A stretch of DNA of 34,848 nt from Chloroflexota bacterium (GTDB taxonomy: Bacteria > Chloroflexota > Anaerolineae > Promineifilales > Promineifilaceae): assembly GCA_029559155.1 (NCBI GenBank), contig JAKQCM010000067.1, positions 1-34,848 of the forward strand, written 5' to 3'. The position numbers and the translations under genes were made by a program. Shown one piece after another: positions 1-8,062 of the stretch; position 1 is the stretch's first letter; each line of letters opens with the position of its first letter. The notes beneath the pieces are model-generated. The model worked only from the letters and a program-made list of their open reading frames with translations. It was not told the origin of the DNA and searched no databases.

Positions 1-4
1 CCAG

Positions 5-1561
5 ATGGAACCACTCACCCGCACCCAGATCGAATCGGCCTATTTGCGGGCCTGGTTTCAGTGGAACATCTCTTATCTGCGCGGCGCGCCGTATGGCTTG
101 GAAACCTATTTTGTGGGTCCGGCTTTGGCCGCGGCCGATGAGGCTGTGCTGGCTGCCCGGCAGCAAGGCTTTTCGCTGGCCCAGACTGACCTGACCCACC
201 AGCTCCAACTCCACTTTTACGCCGCCGATGGTTCGATTGTCTCGCTGACGGCTCACGATGTCCTGGTGGCCCAACTCATCCGCGACGCTGCGGGCGCGCC
301 CATTTTTTCCGGCGTCACTCAGGCTGATTATGACGTGGTGATGATGTTGGAAGATGGCAACTGGCGCGTGCGCCATTGGGTGCGTCGCCAGGCGGTCCCG
401 CTGGCTGCGGCGACGCAAGCGGCAGAAGTGCCAGCCGATTTTGTGCGCGTGGCGGGCGGGCAGCTGCTGGTGGGGGAACGGCCGTTTCCCATCCGCGGCG
501 TCAATTATTATCCTCAGGCCACTCCCTGGCTGGCATTCTGGCCTGCTTATGATCCGGCCATCATCGAACAAGATTTGGCACGGATTGCGTCTCTTGGGCT
601 AAACACCGTGCGCATCTTCGTGCCCTATCCTCTGCCCGAACCTACCCCCCCGGCCGACGGCCTGCCTGCCGCCAATGTAGACTCGGAAGCGCTTTTCCGC
701 CAAAATCTGGCCGATTTTTTGGACAGGGCCGAGAGCCATCACCTGAAAGTGATCGTGACCCTGTTCGATTTTCGTACCGATTACCAGATATTGCTGTGGC
801 CCAACGCCGACCGCGCGTTGGCAGCCCTTGTGCCGTATTTTGCCGATCATCCGGCTATTTTGGCCTGGGATTTAAAAAACGAACCGGACCTTGACCAGCC
901 GGGGAATACGCTGGAAATGGTCAACGCCTGGTTGGAGTACATTGCCTGGCAGGTGCGCCGTCAGGATCCCAACCATCTGATCACCATTGGCTGGAGCCAG
1001 AGCGAGGCGGCGGCGCAGTTAGCCGAGGTGGTGGATTTTGTGTCGTTTCATGCGTATGGCGCGCCGGCCGATTTGCCGGAGAAATATGCGCAATTGCGCA
1101 CGGCCGTGTCCCACAAACCCATCGTGCTGACCGAATTTGGTCTGTCTACCTGGAATAGTTCCATCTTCCCCGGCGGCCATACGGAAAATGAGCAGGCGGT
1201 TTATTACGCTGCCATGCGGCAGGCTCTGGCAGAAACTGACGCCGCCGGTTATATCGCCTGGACACTGTATGATTTTGCCGGTGTGCCGTCGAATGTGGCC
1301 GGACGCGCGCCCTGGCGAACCGGACCGCAAAAGTATCTGGGCATTTTGCACGCGGATGGCACGGCTAAGCCGGCCGCGCTGCTGGTGGGGGAAACGAGCG
1401 ATTGGGGGGTGAAACGGCCGTTTTTCCTGGCCCGTTTCCTAAAACCATTCTGGCGCACGATGTGGAACGTGTTGGGCGCATGTTTGCTGGGCGGCGTCTG
1501 GTTGGCGCGGCGCAAACGCGCGCCAAAACCAGACGCTCCACCAGCCGATTCTATCCGGTAG
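5..1561 (+). CDS. Glycoside hydrolase, GH5-like (beta/alpha)8 barrel, with C-terminal membrane anchor
   Basis: Probable retaining glycosidase acting on a beta-glycan or beta-mannan type substrate; the exact substrate cannot be read. Residues 160-460 form a GH5/GH2-type barrel beginning at PIRGVNYYP. The likely acid/base is E293 in the motif KNEP and the likely nucleophile is E377 in LTEFG, both at the positions expected for clan GH-A. Residues 1-140 are a separate alpha/beta region resembling a SnoaL/NTF2-like fold, which is only an impression. A hydrophobic stretch at about 484-500 followed by ARRKR suggests a C-terminal membrane anchor with a positively charged cytoplasmic end. The ATG lies five bases from the window edge, with too little sequence to see a ribosome binding site, so the true start could lie upstream and an N-terminal signal or transmembrane helix may be missing. 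It converges on the oxidoreductase gene 50 bases downstream. Confidence 0.75.
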   Translation: MEPLTRTQIESAYLRAWFQWNISYLRGAPYGLETYFVGPALAAADEAVLAARQQGFSLAQTDLTHQLQLHFYAADGSIVSLTAHDVLVAQLIRDAAGAPIFSGVTQADYDVVMMLEDGNWRVRHWVRRQAVPLAAATQAAEVPADFVRVAGGQLLVGERPFPIRGVNYYPQATPWLAFWPAYDPAIIEQDLARIASLGLNTVRIFVPYPLPEPTPPADGLPAANVDSEALFRQNLADFLDRAESHHLKVIVTLFDFRTDYQILLWPNADRALAALVPYFADHPAILAWDLKNEPDLDQPGNTLEMVNAWLEYIAWQVRRQDPNHLITIGWSQSEAAAQLAEVVDFVSFHAYGAPADLPEKYAQLRTAVSHKPIVLTEFGLSTWNSSIFPGGHTENEQAVYYAAMRQALAETDAAGYIAWTLYDFAGVPSNVAGRAPWRTGPQKYLGILHADGTAKPAALLVGETSDWGVKRPFFLARFLKPFWRTMWNVLGACLLGGVWLARRKRAPKPDAPPADSIR

Positions 1562-1612
1562 ACACCAGCCTGGACCGTTATCGAATTGGCCCGGAGCGAG
1601 CGTGCCCGGGCG

Positions 1613-2596
1613 TCAGGCTGAAGCTTCAGGGGCGATGGTGATGATGACCTTGCCGCGGGCGTGTCCTGCTTCAAGATAGCGGATGGCTACGGCCGTTTCG
1701 CTCAACGAGTAGCAGCGGTCGATAACCGGCATAACTTTGCCAGATTCCAGCAGTTCTGAAATAAACACAAGATCGGCCTGATCTGATTTGGCCGTCGCCA
1801 TCAGGCCAATGCGCTGTTGACTGGTTTTGGACGCCCAGGCTCCAAGGACAATCACCTGAAACAATTGCGCCAGCGTTGTAAAGCCAGCTACCACACAAAC
1901 GCCCTCCGGCTTTAGCGCCCGCTTATAATCCGCAACCGAACGATTCCCCACCGCATCATAGATTAGATCATACTGCTGCCCGGTTTTGGTGAAATCTTCT
2001 CGCGTGTAATCAATGACATGGTCGGCCCCCAGCGAGCGCACCAGCTCCAGATTGCGAGTGCTGCACACGCCGGTGACTTCCGTGTCGAAGGATTTGGCTA
2101 TCTGCACGGCAAACGACCCTACGCCGCCCGAAGCGCCATTGATCAGGACCTTTTGCCCCGCCTTGATCTGGCCGGAATTTCGCAGACCTTGTAATGCGGT
2201 GAAGGCGACGACGGGAACGGCCGTGGCCTGTACAAACGATAAATTAGCCGGCTTCAGCGCCAGATTTCCTTGCCGCGTGCACACGTATTCTGCAAAACCG
2301 CCCGTAGACACATCGCCAAATACCGCGTCACCAGGCTTAAACTGCGTCACTTTGTCGCCAACCGCTTCCACCTGCCCGGCGATGTCGGCGCCAAGAAATA
2401 TATTTTTAGGTTTCCGTAACCCTTCAGATAGGCGAACTAAAAACGGCGCTCCGCGCAGGCGATGCCAATCCAGGGGATTGGCGGCCGCGGCTACCACTTT
2501 CACCAGCACTTCATCGTCCTTGGGCGTTGGTTTTGCTACCTCTTTTAACTGCAAAACATCGGGCGAGCCGTATTTTTCAAAGACAATCGCTTTCAT
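1613..2596 (-). CDS. NAD(P)-dependent oxidoreductase, MDR / quinone oxidoreductase-like
   Basis: Medium-chain dehydrogenase/reductase of the quinone-oxidoreductase branch, 327 residues, cytoplasmic. It would transfer hydride from NAD(P)H to a quinone or enone type acceptor. The N-terminal GroES-like domain begins MKAIVFEKYGSPDVL; the nucleotide-binding loop is at residues 152-168 (INGASGGVGSFAVQIAK). The structural and catalytic zinc cysteines of true alcohol dehydrogenases are not evident, consistent with the zinc-free branch. The start at 2596 was chosen because AGGAGA lies 7 bases upstream and because family members start with this MKAI motif; a longer reading frame up to 2638 adds 14 atypical residues. 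The start codon overlaps the stop of the small upstream gene in an ATGA arrangement, so the two are translationally coupled. Confidence 0.88.
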   Translation of the reverse strand: MKAIVFEKYGSPDVLQLKEVAKPTPKDDEVLVKVVAAAANPLDWHRLRGAPFLVRLSEGLRKPKNIFLGADIAGQVEAVGDKVTQFKPGDAVFGDVSTGGFAEYVCTRQGNLALKPANLSFVQATAVPVVAFTALQGLRNSGQIKAGQKVLINGASGGVGSFAVQIAKSFDTEVTGVCSTRNLELVRSLGADHVIDYTREDFTKTGQQYDLIYDAVGNRSVADYKRALKPEGVCVVAGFTTLAQLFQVIVLGAWASKTSQQRIGLMATAKSDQADLVFISELLESGKVMPVIDRCYSLSETAVAIRYLEAGHARGKVIITIAPEASA

Positions 2597-2769
2597 GCGC
2601 TTTCTCCTGTCGTTGTTGGTAATCCTTCTCCCACCCATTCATCCATCGAGCCATCGTACACCGCAACGTTTTCGTTCCCGGCCATCAAATGAGCCATAAT
2701 TCGCAGATTGCCATCATCTAATTTTCCGAGTAATTCGTCTGCTTCAATCAACATCCTGTTTCGATTCAT
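2593..2769 (-). pseudogene. Rhodanese (thiosulfate sulfurtransferase) remnant with internal deletion
   Basis: A 58-residue reading frame that looks like the two ends of a rhodanese joined together. The N-terminal part, LIEADELLGKLDDGNLRIM, resembles the opening of rhodanese-like sulfurtransferases (a short helix followed by the first strand). The C-terminal part, NVAVYDGSMDEWVGEGLP, resembles the conserved YDGSW.EW closing motif. The middle, including the catalytic Cys loop, is absent. The ATG at 2769 is preceded by GGAG 9 bases upstream; a TTG at 2784 is less well placed. Its stop overlaps the start of the oxidoreductase gene (ATGA), which may explain retention of an intact frame: it would keep translational coupling. 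It may be a non-enzymatic small protein rather than decaying sequence. The family match is by eye. Confidence 0.55.
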
Positions 2770-2836
2770 GTATTCGATCTCCAATCTCCTGTAGATTATG
2801 TAGCCTCGTGCCTTCGGGGCAGTGCAGTTGGGAAAA

Positions 2837-3103
2837 TTATAGGTTGTCAGATTCCTCTATTTGGTCGAACCCTAGGCAAACGACAGCAAGCAGTGGCAGA
2901 CCTAAATCGCGCACCTTTTTTAGCAGGCCATACAAGGCTGCCTGGTCGGCAATCTCGCCGGTTAAGAGCGTGTCCTCATCTTCTTGTGTGATCCGCAGGC
3001 CGCCGAACCACTCTGCCCATTGATGGCCCAGGTGTCCTTTCAGTCTGATTTGGTAGACCGCCGGCTGGCCTGATCCGGGTTGGTAATTTTGTGGGTGTGA
3101 CAT
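2837..3103 (-). CDS. Small conserved hypothetical protein
   Basis: An 88-residue protein with the pattern YQIRLKGHLGHQWAEWFGGL, then ITQEDEDTLLTGEIADQAAL and YGLLKKVRDLGLPLLAV. I recognise this arrangement as a widespread small bacterial protein of unknown function in which a beta-hairpin ending in TLL.G...DQAALHG is followed by an amphipathic helix. It often lies near regulators or in otherwise unrelated neighbourhoods. No membrane segment or cysteine motif is present. The ATG at 3103 is the only plausible start; upstream on this strand the sequence is CAGAACT-type with no strong Shine-Dalgarno. It is separated from the regulator gene upstream by 186 bases that contain a GGGGGAAACGGCCGTTCCCCC-like palindrome, which could act as a transcription terminator for the regulator. 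Confidence 0.7.
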   Translation of the reverse strand: MSHPQNYQPGSGQPAVYQIRLKGHLGHQWAEWFGGLRITQEDEDTLLTGEIADQAALYGLLKKVRDLGLPLLAVVCLGFDQIEESDNL

Positions 3104-3289
3104 AGTTCTGTACCTGCCAGGGCTGCTTGTGGCAGCTGATCCGCATGTTCACTGTACAGAAAGCATATGGGCAACCCGGTGTTGGTGTATAGACACAAAA
3201 GTGTTATTGGGAGGTGTTGTGTGTGTGGGAAGCGATGGCTTGATGAGCGGTTTTGCTGCGAGAGTTGGGGGAAACGGCCGTTCCCCCTC
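3104..3289. other. Intergenic spacer with extended ACGGCCGT palindrome
   Basis: This 186-base spacer between two minus-strand genes holds a near-perfect G5/C5-flanked copy of the ACGGCCGT palindrome around 3267-3288, just beyond the stop codon of the LuxR-type gene. It can fold into a GC-rich hairpin, but no T-run follows it, so intrinsic termination is uncertain. No other gene is seen. Confidence 0.5.
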
Positions 3290-5983
3290 CTACACTAACC
3301 CTAATTCACGCGCACGAGCCACCGCTTCTGTGCGCCTTTGCACCGCCAGTTTTTCAAAGATTCGGCGGTTGTGGCCTTTCACCGTATTCAAGGCCAGGAA
3401 AAGCTGCTCGCTAATCTCTCTGTTGGACAATCCGTGGGCGATAAGCTGCAGCACTTCCAACTCGCGTTGGCTCAACGGTTCTGGCAGGAGATGTGACGTG
3501 GATTTTGCTGGTTGGTGATCGGTTTGTCGGCCAAAAGCAGCCAGCAAGTGGTGGATGTAAGCTGCGCTGCCGGTGTGCTGCGGCGGGAGTTCGTTGGCCA
3601 TCGCTGCCAGAAGGTCGGCAATGGGCGGGCCTTCGTCTACAAAAAGGCGGACGAAGCCTTCGGGTTCGGCCAGGGTGAGCGCTTCGGCGAGAAGAGTAAC
3701 GGCCGTTTCCCCATCTCCTTGCGCCTTATAAGCCACAACCTGCAACACCAACGCCCTGAGCCGCTCATCCGCCCAACCTTTGGCCTCCACCGATTGCCGC
3801 CACTTCGCCAGGATTGCCAGCGCTTGGGACGGATCGCCTTGCGCCAGACAAACCCGCGCCAGGCTCATCGGGAGGTCGTACTCGGCCGCCAATTCTGCGG
3901 CCGCGGCCAGGTTGTCCTGTCGGAGCCACGTCAGCACTTGTGCGGCGGCCACCTCAGCCGCGCGATAGGTGTAGTGATGCTGGCGCACAGCGTCGCTGGC
4001 GCGGACTAAAATTGCGTGTGCGCCGGCTGTATCGCCTTGCGTAAGTTTGAGTCGGGCGAGAAAAACTTCGCTGGATACCGTGCGATCAACGCTGTTGTGA
4101 AATTGCCTTGCCAACTGCAAACTTTGCTGCGCATGTTGGTGGGCGGCATCCAGATTGTTCCATTCATATTGGATGCGCGCCAGGCCCAGATGGGCGGCGC
4201 AGGCAACTGCCAGCGGCGGTTCTCCCGCCAATTGCAAGACGTTCTGGTAAGTTTCGGCGGCCAGATGGAGCTGGTTTTCCCCCTCTTGGATGTTGCCAAC
4301 GCCTAACGAAGACATGATGTGGATAATAAAGTGCCCAATTGCCTGACTGGCAGACCGGGCTTCGGTGTACGCACGTTTGGCCGCAGCCCGATCTCCCTGA
4401 AGTTCAGCGGCGTAGCCCATGTTCCAGATGATGGATATGCGCACGGGCAGATTGTTCGGGTGCAGATATGCCAGGGCGCGCTGGGATTGTGTCTGGATGG
4501 TTTCCACCTGGTTTTGGGCAACGGCAACCGTCGCGCGCATGGAGGCAATGCGGCCGATCAGATCGCGGGTTTTCTCGTCTGGTTCGGCGTTTTGCATGGC
4601 CGCTTCGGCTGCCTGCAGCTTCTCTTCGATGCCGTTGATTTGGCCGAGAAACAGGTATCCCGAGGCATACGTTACCCACAACGAGGGGCTGGCATTCAGC
4701 ACGGCCGTTGGCAGCGAAGCCAGCCAGTTCATCACAGGCGCAACCGCGCCGCGAAACAACAGGGGCATCCCACGTCCTTCCATCAGGCGCTCCGCGCGCT
4801 CAACGTCATGGGCGGCGGCGGCGTGTTGAAACGCCTCTACTTCCAGATCGTTCTCTTCATACCAAAAGCTGGCCCGAAGATGTAATTCGGCGATTTCGCC
4901 CGCCACGCCTGTCGCTGAGGCCGAAAAGGTTTGCTGCAATCGCTGCTGCAGCAAATCCGCAAAGAGATGGTGATAACGGTACCAACGCCGCTTGTTGTCC
5001 AGCGGCACAAGGAATAAATTGGCGCGTTCCAGGTAAGCCAGGGTTTCCTGGCCGGATACGGCCGGATCATGCAAAACGGCTTCACAAAGCGGACCGCAAA
5101 GGCGATCAAGGATGGAAGTGCGCAGCAAAAACGTCTGGACGTTTTCTGGCTGTTGGTGCAGCACTTCTTCAACCAGATAGTCCAGCACAAAGCGATGACT
5201 GCCGCTGAATGATTGGATGAATCCGGCCGTGTCCCGGTTTCCCTGGGGGGAATTGGCGCCTTGTAGAGCCAGCGCTGCCAATTGCAGGCCGGCAATCCAG
5301 CCTTCGGTGCGGGATTCCAGGGCAACGATGTCTGCGGCGGAAAGGGCGAGGCCCATGACCTGGTTGAGGAAGGCGGCGGCTTCGTCGCGGGTAAAGCGCA
5401 AGTCGGTGGCCCGCAGTTCGCTTAGCTGCCCCTGAACGCGGTACCGGGCGAGGGGGAGTGTGGGGTCTTCGCGGGTGGTGATGACGATGTGAATATGCGG
5501 CGGCAGATGGTCCAGAAAAAAGGCGAGCGCATCGTCTACGGAGGAGGCGTCGATCCGGTGGTAGTCATCGAGGATGAGGAGGATGGGGGTGGCGACGGCC
5601 GTTAACTCATTCAACAAAACCGTCAAAATCGATTCTATGGCTGGAGACTGTGGCGACTGGAGCGCCGCCATGACGCCATCGCCCAGGCCGGGCACAATTG
5701 TTTGCAAGGCGGCCACCATATAAGTGAAAAAGCGATGGGGATCGCTGTCTCCTTCGTCCAGTGAAAGCCAGGCAACTTGAGCAGGATTTAGCCCTGCGAC
5801 GTCATCTTGTAGATTTACCCATTCGCTGATCAGGGTGGTTTTGCCAAAACCGGCCGGGGCAGAGATGAGGGTGAGTTTGTGGTGTCGCCGCTCATTAAGT
5901 TGCTCGATGAGGCGCGGGCGAAGGACAATTTTTGGTCGCGGCGGGGGGATAAACAGCTTTGTGGCTAAAATTGGCGTAGGCAT
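3290..5983 (-). CDS. MalT-like LuxR-family ATP-dependent transcriptional regulator
   Basis: Large one-component regulator of the MalT/LAL (STAND ATPase) class, 897 residues, cytoplasmic. From the N terminus: a conserved lead MPTPILATKLFIPPPRPKIV; a Walker A P-loop at about residues 42-50 (APAGFGKTT); a Walker B-like stretch ILLILDDYH; a winged-helix region; a long helical TPR-like sensor region (about 430-810) that would bind an inducer or partner; and a C-terminal LuxR helix-turn-helix in the last 65 residues, beginning LSQRELEVLQLIAHGLSNREI and containing NTVKGHNRRIFEKL. The start at 5983 matches the usual family N terminus; the frame stays open to 6097 but adds 38 residues that include two copies of TAV encoded by repeat palindromes. 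A TATAAT box ends only seven bases before this ATG, so the message may be leaderless. The target is not obvious. Confidence 0.9.
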   Translation of the reverse strand: MPTPILATKLFIPPPRPKIVLRPRLIEQLNERRHHKLTLISAPAGFGKTTLISEWVNLQDDVAGLNPAQVAWLSLDEGDSDPHRFFTYMVAALQTIVPGLGDGVMAALQSPQSPAIESILTVLLNELTAVATPILLILDDYHRIDASSVDDALAFFLDHLPPHIHIVITTREDPTLPLARYRVQGQLSELRATDLRFTRDEAAAFLNQVMGLALSAADIVALESRTEGWIAGLQLAALALQGANSPQGNRDTAGFIQSFSGSHRFVLDYLVEEVLHQQPENVQTFLLRTSILDRLCGPLCEAVLHDPAVSGQETLAYLERANLFLVPLDNKRRWYRYHHLFADLLQQRLQQTFSASATGVAGEIAELHLRASFWYEENDLEVEAFQHAAAAHDVERAERLMEGRGMPLLFRGAVAPVMNWLASLPTAVLNASPSLWVTYASGYLFLGQINGIEEKLQAAEAAMQNAEPDEKTRDLIGRIASMRATVAVAQNQVETIQTQSQRALAYLHPNNLPVRISIIWNMGYAAELQGDRAAAKRAYTEARSASQAIGHFIIHIMSSLGVGNIQEGENQLHLAAETYQNVLQLAGEPPLAVACAAHLGLARIQYEWNNLDAAHQHAQQSLQLARQFHNSVDRTVSSEVFLARLKLTQGDTAGAHAILVRASDAVRQHHYTYRAAEVAAAQVLTWLRQDNLAAAAELAAEYDLPMSLARVCLAQGDPSQALAILAKWRQSVEAKGWADERLRALVLQVVAYKAQGDGETAVTLLAEALTLAEPEGFVRLFVDEGPPIADLLAAMANELPPQHTGSAAYIHHLLAAFGRQTDHQPAKSTSHLLPEPLSQRELEVLQLIAHGLSNREISEQLFLALNTVKGHNRRIFEKLAVQRRTEAVARARELGLV

Positions 5984-6019
5984 GGGTAAGATTATAGAGT
6001 ACTCGATGTCTTGGCCACA
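5984..6019 (-). promoter_or_regulatory. Candidate leaderless promoter for the LuxR/MalT-type gene
   Basis: On the minus strand a TATAAT hexamer is followed by CTTACCC and then the ATG at 5983. A TTGTGG hexamer sits 18 bases upstream of the TATAAT. A start site seven bases after the -10 box would fall on or next to the ATG, and no Shine-Dalgarno lies in the short gap. This is a sequence-only prediction. Confidence 0.4.
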
Positions 6020-6130
6020 AGCGGCTGCGGGCGGTTGATTTTTTCGTTTTCCTTTTACTGCTGTTTTTGATGGGGTAACGGCCGTTTCCCATTTCATCGC
6101 CGGTATCCAACTGGGTTACAACCCAACGGA

Positions 6131-7267
6131 TCAGGGAGACGAGGCGTCTTCAGCGACGGGCCCGGCGTTGCCTGGCTGCCATACGTACCGCTGCAGCAGC
6201 ACACGCATGGTGGCCGTCAGGGGGATAGCTAGCATCAGCCCTAAAACGCCGCCAATAACGGACGACCAGAAAAACAGGGAGAGGATGACGGCCATCGGGT
6301 GCAGGCCGGTGCGATTTCCCATGATTCTAGGACCGATGTACAGGCTTTCAGCCTGGCTGGCAAAAACAAAAACCAGCGATACCAGCAGCACATAACGCCA
6401 GTCTCCGCCGGATTGCAAATAGGCCAGGGTAATGCCAGGTATAATCGCCATGATTGCGCCCAGATAAGGAATCAGACCGACAAAACCGGCGAACAGACCA
6501 ATGAGAAGGGCATATTTCAGGTTGAGAATGATGAGACCCAATGCAATAATGCCGCCAATGGTGAACCCGATTGTAATTTGGCCTCGAAAATAAGTAACGA
6601 TATACCGGCTGATTTCGCCCACCATAAAGGCCAGTTCGTCTCGGAATTTGGATTCGCGTAAGGGAATATATTCGTGCCACCGATCAGCGATGGTATTGCT
6701 GTTTAATAAAATGTAATAGGCGTATAACGGCACGAAAATAAAACCGGCGATGTAGGCAAAGATGGCGATGGTGCTGTTGACGGTCGAAAAGAGAAATGAA
6801 ATGATGGTCGAAGTAGCCGCCGGTATAAACGCCACAACGCTTTCCGCCGTCATAACAAACGAATCCGCTAATTCAGGATATTGCACAAGCTGCTCCCGAA
6901 CCAGCAGGGTAAATTGCCTGAGAAGTTCCGGCAGACTTGTCATGAAAGAGATTAGCGATTTGGCCGTCAAAAAAAACAGAAAGGCTCCCAAACCAAAGAA
7001 GATAACCAAAACAAGAACGATCGCCCGGCCGCGTTGCAAAGACAGACGGTTTGTTGCCAATTCAATGATTGGCTTCAGCAAAATGGAGATAATTCCGGCG
7101 ACTCCAAGAGGAACCAAGACGCTGGAAAGCAAGCTCATGGCCTTCAGCAGCCCGAAGCCGACGACAACTGCCGCCAAAATTAAGACAAACATGGCGGCAA
7201 TCATGGCCGCCTGCCAAAGCGTCTTTTTCTGTTCTAAAGTGGGCACGTTTTGTTCAGTAGAATTCAT
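6131..7267 (-). CDS. AI-2E family transporter
   Basis: Integral membrane protein of the AI-2E (UPF0118/PerM/TqsA) family, 378 residues, which is the usual length. Members export or exchange small solutes; some have been linked to AI-2 and others to Na+/H+ exchange, so the substrate is not assigned. Hydrophobic segments are visible near residues 20-45, 50-70, 75-100, 160-190, 235-300 and 310-355, giving the typical seven or eight helices. The region GFVGLIPYLGAIMAIIPG and the later FWSSVIGGVLGLMLAIPLTA are characteristic family motifs. The start at 7267 is preceded by AAAGAGACC. It stands alone: its 3' end is 33 bases from the LuxR-type gene's longest frame, but the spacing to that gene's real start (about 150 bases) leaves room for a separate promoter. 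A TTGGAA-N16-TATAAA pair lies about 105 bases upstream. Confidence 0.9.
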   Translation of the reverse strand: MNSTEQNVPTLEQKKTLWQAAMIAAMFVLILAAVVVGFGLLKAMSLLSSVLVPLGVAGIISILLKPIIELATNRLSLQRGRAIVLVLVIFFGLGAFLFFLTAKSLISFMTSLPELLRQFTLLVREQLVQYPELADSFVMTAESVVAFIPAATSTIISFLFSTVNSTIAIFAYIAGFIFVPLYAYYILLNSNTIADRWHEYIPLRESKFRDELAFMVGEISRYIVTYFRGQITIGFTIGGIIALGLIILNLKYALLIGLFAGFVGLIPYLGAIMAIIPGITLAYLQSGGDWRYVLLVSLVFVFASQAESLYIGPRIMGNRTGLHPMAVILSLFFWSSVIGGVLGLMLAIPLTATMRVLLQRYVWQPGNAGPVAEDASSP

Positions 7268-7371
7268 TTAGGTCTCTTTGGGGCGCCCCGTCAGGCGTTT
7301 CTAGTTTGTTTGAGAGTGCATAACGGCATAACAAAAACCTTGTTCCCGAAAAGGTGAAGGATTGTCGTAAG

Positions 7372-7399
7372 TTTATAGATTGTACACAATTCTTTCCAA
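7372..7399 (-). promoter_or_regulatory. Possible sigma70-type promoter for the AI-2E gene
   Basis: Read on the minus strand, TTGGAA (7394-7399) and TATAAA (7372-7377) are separated by 16 bases. The spacer contains the imperfect dyad ATTGTGTACAAT, which could be an operator. It lies about 105 bases ahead of the AI-2E start codon. Prediction from sequence only. Confidence 0.3.
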
Positions 7400-7523
7400 C
7401 TGACATTCTGCAACTTGGTTCTATCTTAAATTGACCTTGCCAGGGGGCGTTGGCGTGTTTTGTTGGCGGCATGGTGATGGGGTGTACGGCCGTTCCGGCG
7501 CTTTAGCATTGGCGTTTCGTTCG

Positions 7524-7552
7524 TTGACAAGCCTGGGTTTCACTTCTATACT
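7524..7552 (+). promoter_or_regulatory. Strong sigma70-like promoter
   Basis: TTGACA at 7524-7529 and TATACT at 7547-7552 are separated by exactly 17 bases, close to the sigma70/SigA consensus. Transcription would start near 7559 and run rightwards. The next credible gene in that direction starts at 8063, giving a leader of about 500 bases, or the promoter drives a small RNA. Confidence 0.55.
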
Positions 7553-7942
7553 CCTCATGAGCCTACATGTATCGAAGCCAAACTGCAAGAAATGGAACCC
7601 GCAACTCAAACGAGGTCCGTTTGTTGTCACAGAACTCACCACAGGGCTGTCTCATGGCAGCGCCGGTTGGCTCATCTTAACTTGAATCACCTCCATTTCA
7701 ACAAAAGTTCGACCGACGCGCTGCGGCCCAATTTGTGGCGTTTGCGCTAGACCTGCATCGTGACCCACATCGTGACCCACATCGAACAGCCTGATTACGG
7801 CCGTTTTCCGGCTACAAACAAAACGTCTACCCCATTCACCGCCGGACAACCGACGCCTGAATCAACCATCACATCATCTCAAGCGGCGCAGATAATTTCC
7901 ACGACCCGGCAGGGATCGCACCCGGTTTTCAACTCCAAGGAG

Positions 7943-8053
7943 ACAACATGAGCGCAGGCTCAACACCATCAATGAAAATCCGCAGATTTCGCAGATGACG
8001 CAGATTTTTTCTCTGCGTTCTCTGCGCCCTCCGCGGTTTTATTTTCTGAGGAG
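7943..8053 (+). repeat. Composite repeat, copy A: conserved leader plus nested hairpin
   Basis: A conserved leader with Shine-Dalgarno-like bases and the 20-mer ATGAGCGCAGGCTCAACACC (7948-7967) is followed by AATGAAAA and then by a CGCAGA/TCTGCG-rich hairpin element. Inner arms ACGCAGA (7998-8004) and TCTGCGT (8012-8018) enclose a seven-base loop; outer CGCAGA and TCTGCG copies flank them. A second copy of the leader occurs at 31223 with a different hairpin. The frame starting at the leader ATG encodes only 16 residues (MSAGSTPSMK then Arg-rich). Confidence 0.65.
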
Positions 8054-8062
8054 ATAAAGTCA

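Larger units (their letters stand above)
7268..8062. other. Gene-poor interval with promoter and repeats
   Basis: This 795-base stretch lies between divergent genes. Short open frames here have no recognisable domain and no convincing start signal, so I call no protein. It does hold two ACGGCCGT palindromes (near 7487 and 7797), a perfect TTGACA-N17-TATACT promoter at 7524-7552, a short tandem repeat of GTGACCCACATC near 7759-7783, and a composite repeat at 7943-8053. A small RNA or a long leader for the gene at 8063 is possible. Confidence 0.5.

Noticed and set aside
1575-1612. A terminator between the converging genes at 1561 and 1613
   Set aside because: Only a short CCCGG/CCGGG pairing is present with no T-run, too weak to call.
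7431-7951. Short frames in the gap between the AI-2E and membrane-protein genes
   Set aside because: No domain, no suitable ribosome binding site and no coupling with neighbours; they overlap repeat sequences.
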